Shown here piece after piece: positions 62,029 to 64,000 of a stretch of DNA of 64,000 nucleotides. The DNA comes from Kitasatospora azatica KCTC 9699 (GTDB lineage Bacteria > Actinomycetota > Actinomycetes > Streptomycetales > Streptomycetaceae). The position numbers and the translations under genes are program-made. Below the pieces are notes generated by a model. It was not told where the DNA came from, made no database searches, and saw only the letters and a list, made by a program, of their open reading frames with translations. The number at the start of each line of letters is the position of its first letter. Position 1 is the stretch's first letter. Location: contig NZ_JQMO01000002.1 in NCBI RefSeq assembly GCF_000744785.1, positions 1,178,001 to 1,242,000 on the forward strand. Reading direction: 5' to 3'.

Positions 62029-63135
62029 TTAGGCCCCCGTGCCGGCCCCGGCCCCGACCGCCTCAGCCAGGCTCTGGTACCCGCCGCGCCGCAGCCGGGC
62101 GCTCAGGCCCTTGTGCACCCGGCGCATCCAGAACGGCCCTTCGTAGATGAACGCGCTGTAGCCCTGCACCAGGTCGGCGCCGGCCAGGATCCGCTGCCAG
62201 GCGTCCTCGGCGGTCTCGATGCCGCCCACCGAGACCAGCACCAGCCGGCCCTGGGTGCGCGAGCGCAGCCGCTTGAGCACCTCCAGCGAGCGGTCCTTGA
62301 TCGGCGCGCCGGAGAGCCCGCCCATGCCGATCGCCTCGACCTGGGCGGCCGGTGCGATCAGACCCTCGCGGCCGATCGTGGTGTTGTTCGCGATGATCCC
62401 GTCCAGGCCGAGTTCCAGGGCCAGGTCGGCGACCGCGTCCACGTCCTCGTCCGCCAGGTCGGGCGCGATCTTCACCAGCAGCGGCACATGGTGCGCGGTG
62501 GCCGCGTCGGCGGCCTCGCGCACCGCACTGAGCAGCGGGCGCAGGTGGGAGACGGCCTGCAGGTTGCGCAGCCCGGGGGTGTTCGGCGAGGAGACGTTGA
62601 CCACCAGGTAGTCCGCGTGCTTGGCCAGGCGCTCGGTGCTCTTCACGTAGTCGGCGACCGCGTCGGCCTCCTCGACCACCTTGGTCTTGCCGATGTTGAC
62701 CCCGACCACCGGCGACAGCGAACCGCGCTGACGGGCCGCCAGCCGGGCCGCGATCCTGGCCGAGCCCTGGTTGTTGAAGCCCATCCGGTTGATCAGCGCC
62801 CGGTCCTCGACCAAGCGGAACAGCCGCGGCTGCGGGTTGCCGGGCTGCGGCTCACCGGTGACGGTGCCGATCTCCACGAAGTCGAAGCCGAGCATCGTCA
62901 GGCCGTCGATGCCGACCGCGTTCTTGTCGAAGCCCGCGCCGAGCCCGAACGGGCCGGGCAGGTCGAGCCCGAGCGCGGTGGTGCGCAGCGCCCGGTCGCG
63001 CGGCGCCAGCACCAGCGCGACCAGCTGCCGCAGACCGGGTACCGAGGCGGCCAGCCGGATCCAGAAGAAGGCCAGGTGGTGGGCCTTCTCCGGGTCCATC
63101 TTCCGGAAGACCAGGTTGAACAGGATCTTGTACAC
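62029..63135 (-). CDS. pyrD: Quinone-dependent (class 2) dihydroorotate dehydrogenase
   Basis: 368 aa from GTG 63135, with GAGGAG four bases upstream. The N-terminal helical region ([20 protein letters not shown]) is the class 2 membrane-association motif. The catalytic Ser is in [16 protein letters not shown], and orotate/FMN residues are in [11 protein letters not shown] and [13 protein letters not shown]. It oxidises dihydroorotate to orotate and delivers electrons to membrane quinone. It is co-oriented with the PyrK-like gene 45 bp downstream. This is the likely true pyrimidine enzyme here. Confidence 0.97.
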   Translation of the reverse strand: MYKILFNLVFRKMDPEKAHHLAFFWIRLAASVPGLRQLVALVLAPRDRALRTTALGLDLPGPFGLGAGFDKNAVGIDGLTMLGFDFVEIGTVTGEPQPGNPQPRLFRLVEDRALINRMGFNNQGSARIAARLAARQRGSLSPVVGVNIGKTKVVEEADAVADYVKSTERLAKHADYLVVNVSSPNTPGLRNLQAVSHLRPLLSAVREAADAATAHHVPLLVKIAPDLADEDVDAVADLALELGLDGIIANNTTIGREGLIAPAAQVEAIGMGGLSGAPIKDRSLEVLKRLRSRTQGRLVLVSVGGIETAEDAWQRILAGADLVQGYSAFIYEGPFWMRRVHKGLSARLRRGGYQSLAEAVGAGAGTGA

Positions 63136-63151
63136 AGGGCTCCTCGCATGG

Positions 63152-63185
63152 GAATGGGAGGCACCCCACGGGGCGCCTCCCATTC
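63152..63185 (-). terminator. Hairpin between carB and pyrD
   Basis: 16-bp arms GAATGGGAGGCACCCC and GGGGCGCCTCCCATTC with one mismatch. It occupies almost the whole gap. It may be a partial terminator or attenuator that lowers expression of downstream pyr genes relative to carB. Confidence 0.72.
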
Positions 63186-63194
63186 AGGATGCTG

Positions 63195-64000
63195 CTACTT
63201 GCGGCCGGCGTTGATCAGCGCCGCGTGCTCCTGCAGCGACATCACCGAGACGTCGTCACGGGTCACCGCGTCGATGCCCTGGACGGCCGCGCCCATCGCC
63301 TGCACGGTGGTCAGGCAGGGGACGCCCCGGGAGACCGCCGCAGTGCGGATCTCGTAGCCGTCCAGGCGGCCGCCGGTGCCGTACGGCGTGTTGATGATCA
63401 GGTCGACCTCGCCGTCGTGGATCAGCTGCACGATGGTCTTCTCGCCGTTCGGACCCTCGCCCTCGCTGTGCTTGCGCACCAGCGTGGACGGGATGCCGCC
63501 GCGCTGCAGCACCTCGGCGGTGCCGGCGGTGGCGAGCACCTCGAAGCCGAGCTCGACCAGCGCCCGGGCCGGGAAGACCAGGTTGCGCTTGTCCCGGTTG
63601 GCCACCGAGACGAAGACCTTGCCCTTGGTCGGCAGCGCGCCGTAGGCACCGGACTGGGCCTTGGCGTACGCGGTGCCGAAGACCTTGTCGATGCCCATGA
63701 CCTCACCGGTCGAGCGCATCTCCGGGCCGAGCACGGTGTCCACGCCGCGGCCGTGGATGTCGCGGAAGCGGCTCCACGGCATCACGGCCTCCTTGACCGA
63801 GATCGGGCAGTCGGCCGGCAGCGTGCCGCCGTCGCCCTCGGCCGGCAGCAGGCCCTCGGCGCGCAGCTCGGCGATGGTGGCGCCGAGCGAGATCCGGGCG
63901 GCGGCCTTGGCCAGCGGCACGGCCGTCGCCTTGGAGGTGAACGGCACGGTCCGGGAGGCCCGCGGGTTGGCCTCCAGCACGTAGAGGATGTCGCCGGCCA
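63195..64000 (-). CDS. carB: Carbamoyl-phosphate synthase large subunit, 3' end only
   Basis: The C-terminal about 268 residues are in the window; the gene starts beyond the right edge. The segment begins in the second ATP-grasp half ([20 protein letters not shown]) and ends in the allosteric MGS-like domain: [57 protein letters not shown] and [16 protein letters not shown]. It forms carbamoyl phosphate for pyrimidines and arginine; the MGS domain responds to UMP-type effectors in relatives. First visible gene of the pyr operon. Confidence 0.97.
   Translation of the reverse strand, partial: AGDILYVLEANPRASRTVPFTSKATAVPLAKAAARISLGATIAELRAEGLLPAEGDGGTLPADCPISVKEAVMPWSRFRDIHGRGVDTVLGPEMRSTGEVMGIDKVFGTAYAKAQSGAYGALPTKGKVFVSVANRDKRNLVFPARALVELGFEVLATAGTAEVLQRGGIPSTLVRKHSEGEGPNGEKTIVQLIHDGEVDLIINTPYGTGGRLDGYEIRTAAVSRGVPCLTTVQAMGAAVQGIDAVTRDDVSVMSLQEHAALINAGRK

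Overview
The window is very GC-rich, with actinobacterial codon use, many GTG starts, mIHF and an actinobacterial-type degenerate PriA. The core gene order (guaB1, rpe, rsmB, fmt, def, priA, metK, coaBC, rpoZ, gmk, mihF, pyrF, pyrD, carB) fits a Streptomycetaceae chromosome (Streptomyces, Kitasatospora or a relative). The species cannot be named from sequence alone.

Layout. 1-1.1 kb: 3' part of guaB1. 1.4-9.0 kb: a PAS-GAF-SpoIIE phosphatase-ATPase regulator, an HTH/flavin-type protein, a lipoprotein serpin, and a 1017-aa HTH/coiled-coil/GHKL-ATPase/zinc-ribbon protein divergent from a 50-aa membrane peptide. 9.05-11.1 kb: a methyltransferase gene split by an intact IS256-family element with a perfect 8-bp target duplication. 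11.3-23.9 kb: mostly single accessory genes (membrane protein, orphan solute-binding lipoprotein, clan-A glycoside hydrolase, racemase-like protein, 2-hydroxyacid dehydrogenase, atypical SDR coupled to NUDIX, M6 protease, LysR, TetR with its quinone oxidoreductase target). 24.0-27.1 kb: a strip of decayed genes (pirin tail, YihY fragment, frameshifted small membrane gene, carbonic anhydrase tail, sigma-factor fragment) around one intact YihY gene. It is bracketed by 71-bp direct repeats of the pirin 3' end. 27.2-33.3 kb: winged-helix regulator, hypothetical, intact pirin, rpe, methyltransferase, SDR, aldo/keto reductase. 33.3-46.8 kb: a polymorphic-toxin locus, with a 4117-aa secreted RHS/LamG protein ending in a predicted nuclease domain, followed by a SUKH (SMI1/KNR4) immunity candidate and a coupled membrane-anchored protein. 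47.1-48.1 kb: a dead drug-export-type ABC transporter pair. 48.2-64 kb: a housekeeping block for translation start and maturation (rsmB, fmt, def), replication restart (priA), SAM and CoA synthesis (metK, coaBC), rpoZ, gmk, mIHF and the pyrimidine operon.

The pyrimidine operon reads right to left: carB, class 2 pyrD, pyrK-like, class 1B-like pyrD, pyrF. The class 1B-like copy has lost the usual active-site cysteine and an orotate-contacting asparagine, so the two DHODH-like proteins are probably not equivalent.

The best candidates for poorly described systems are the GHKL protein with its divergent membrane peptide and shared TTGTCCGC palindromes (5.7-9.0 kb), and the three-gene RHS/LamG toxin locus (33.3-46.8 kb). 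No tRNA, rRNA, CRISPR array, phage structural gene or integrase was seen.
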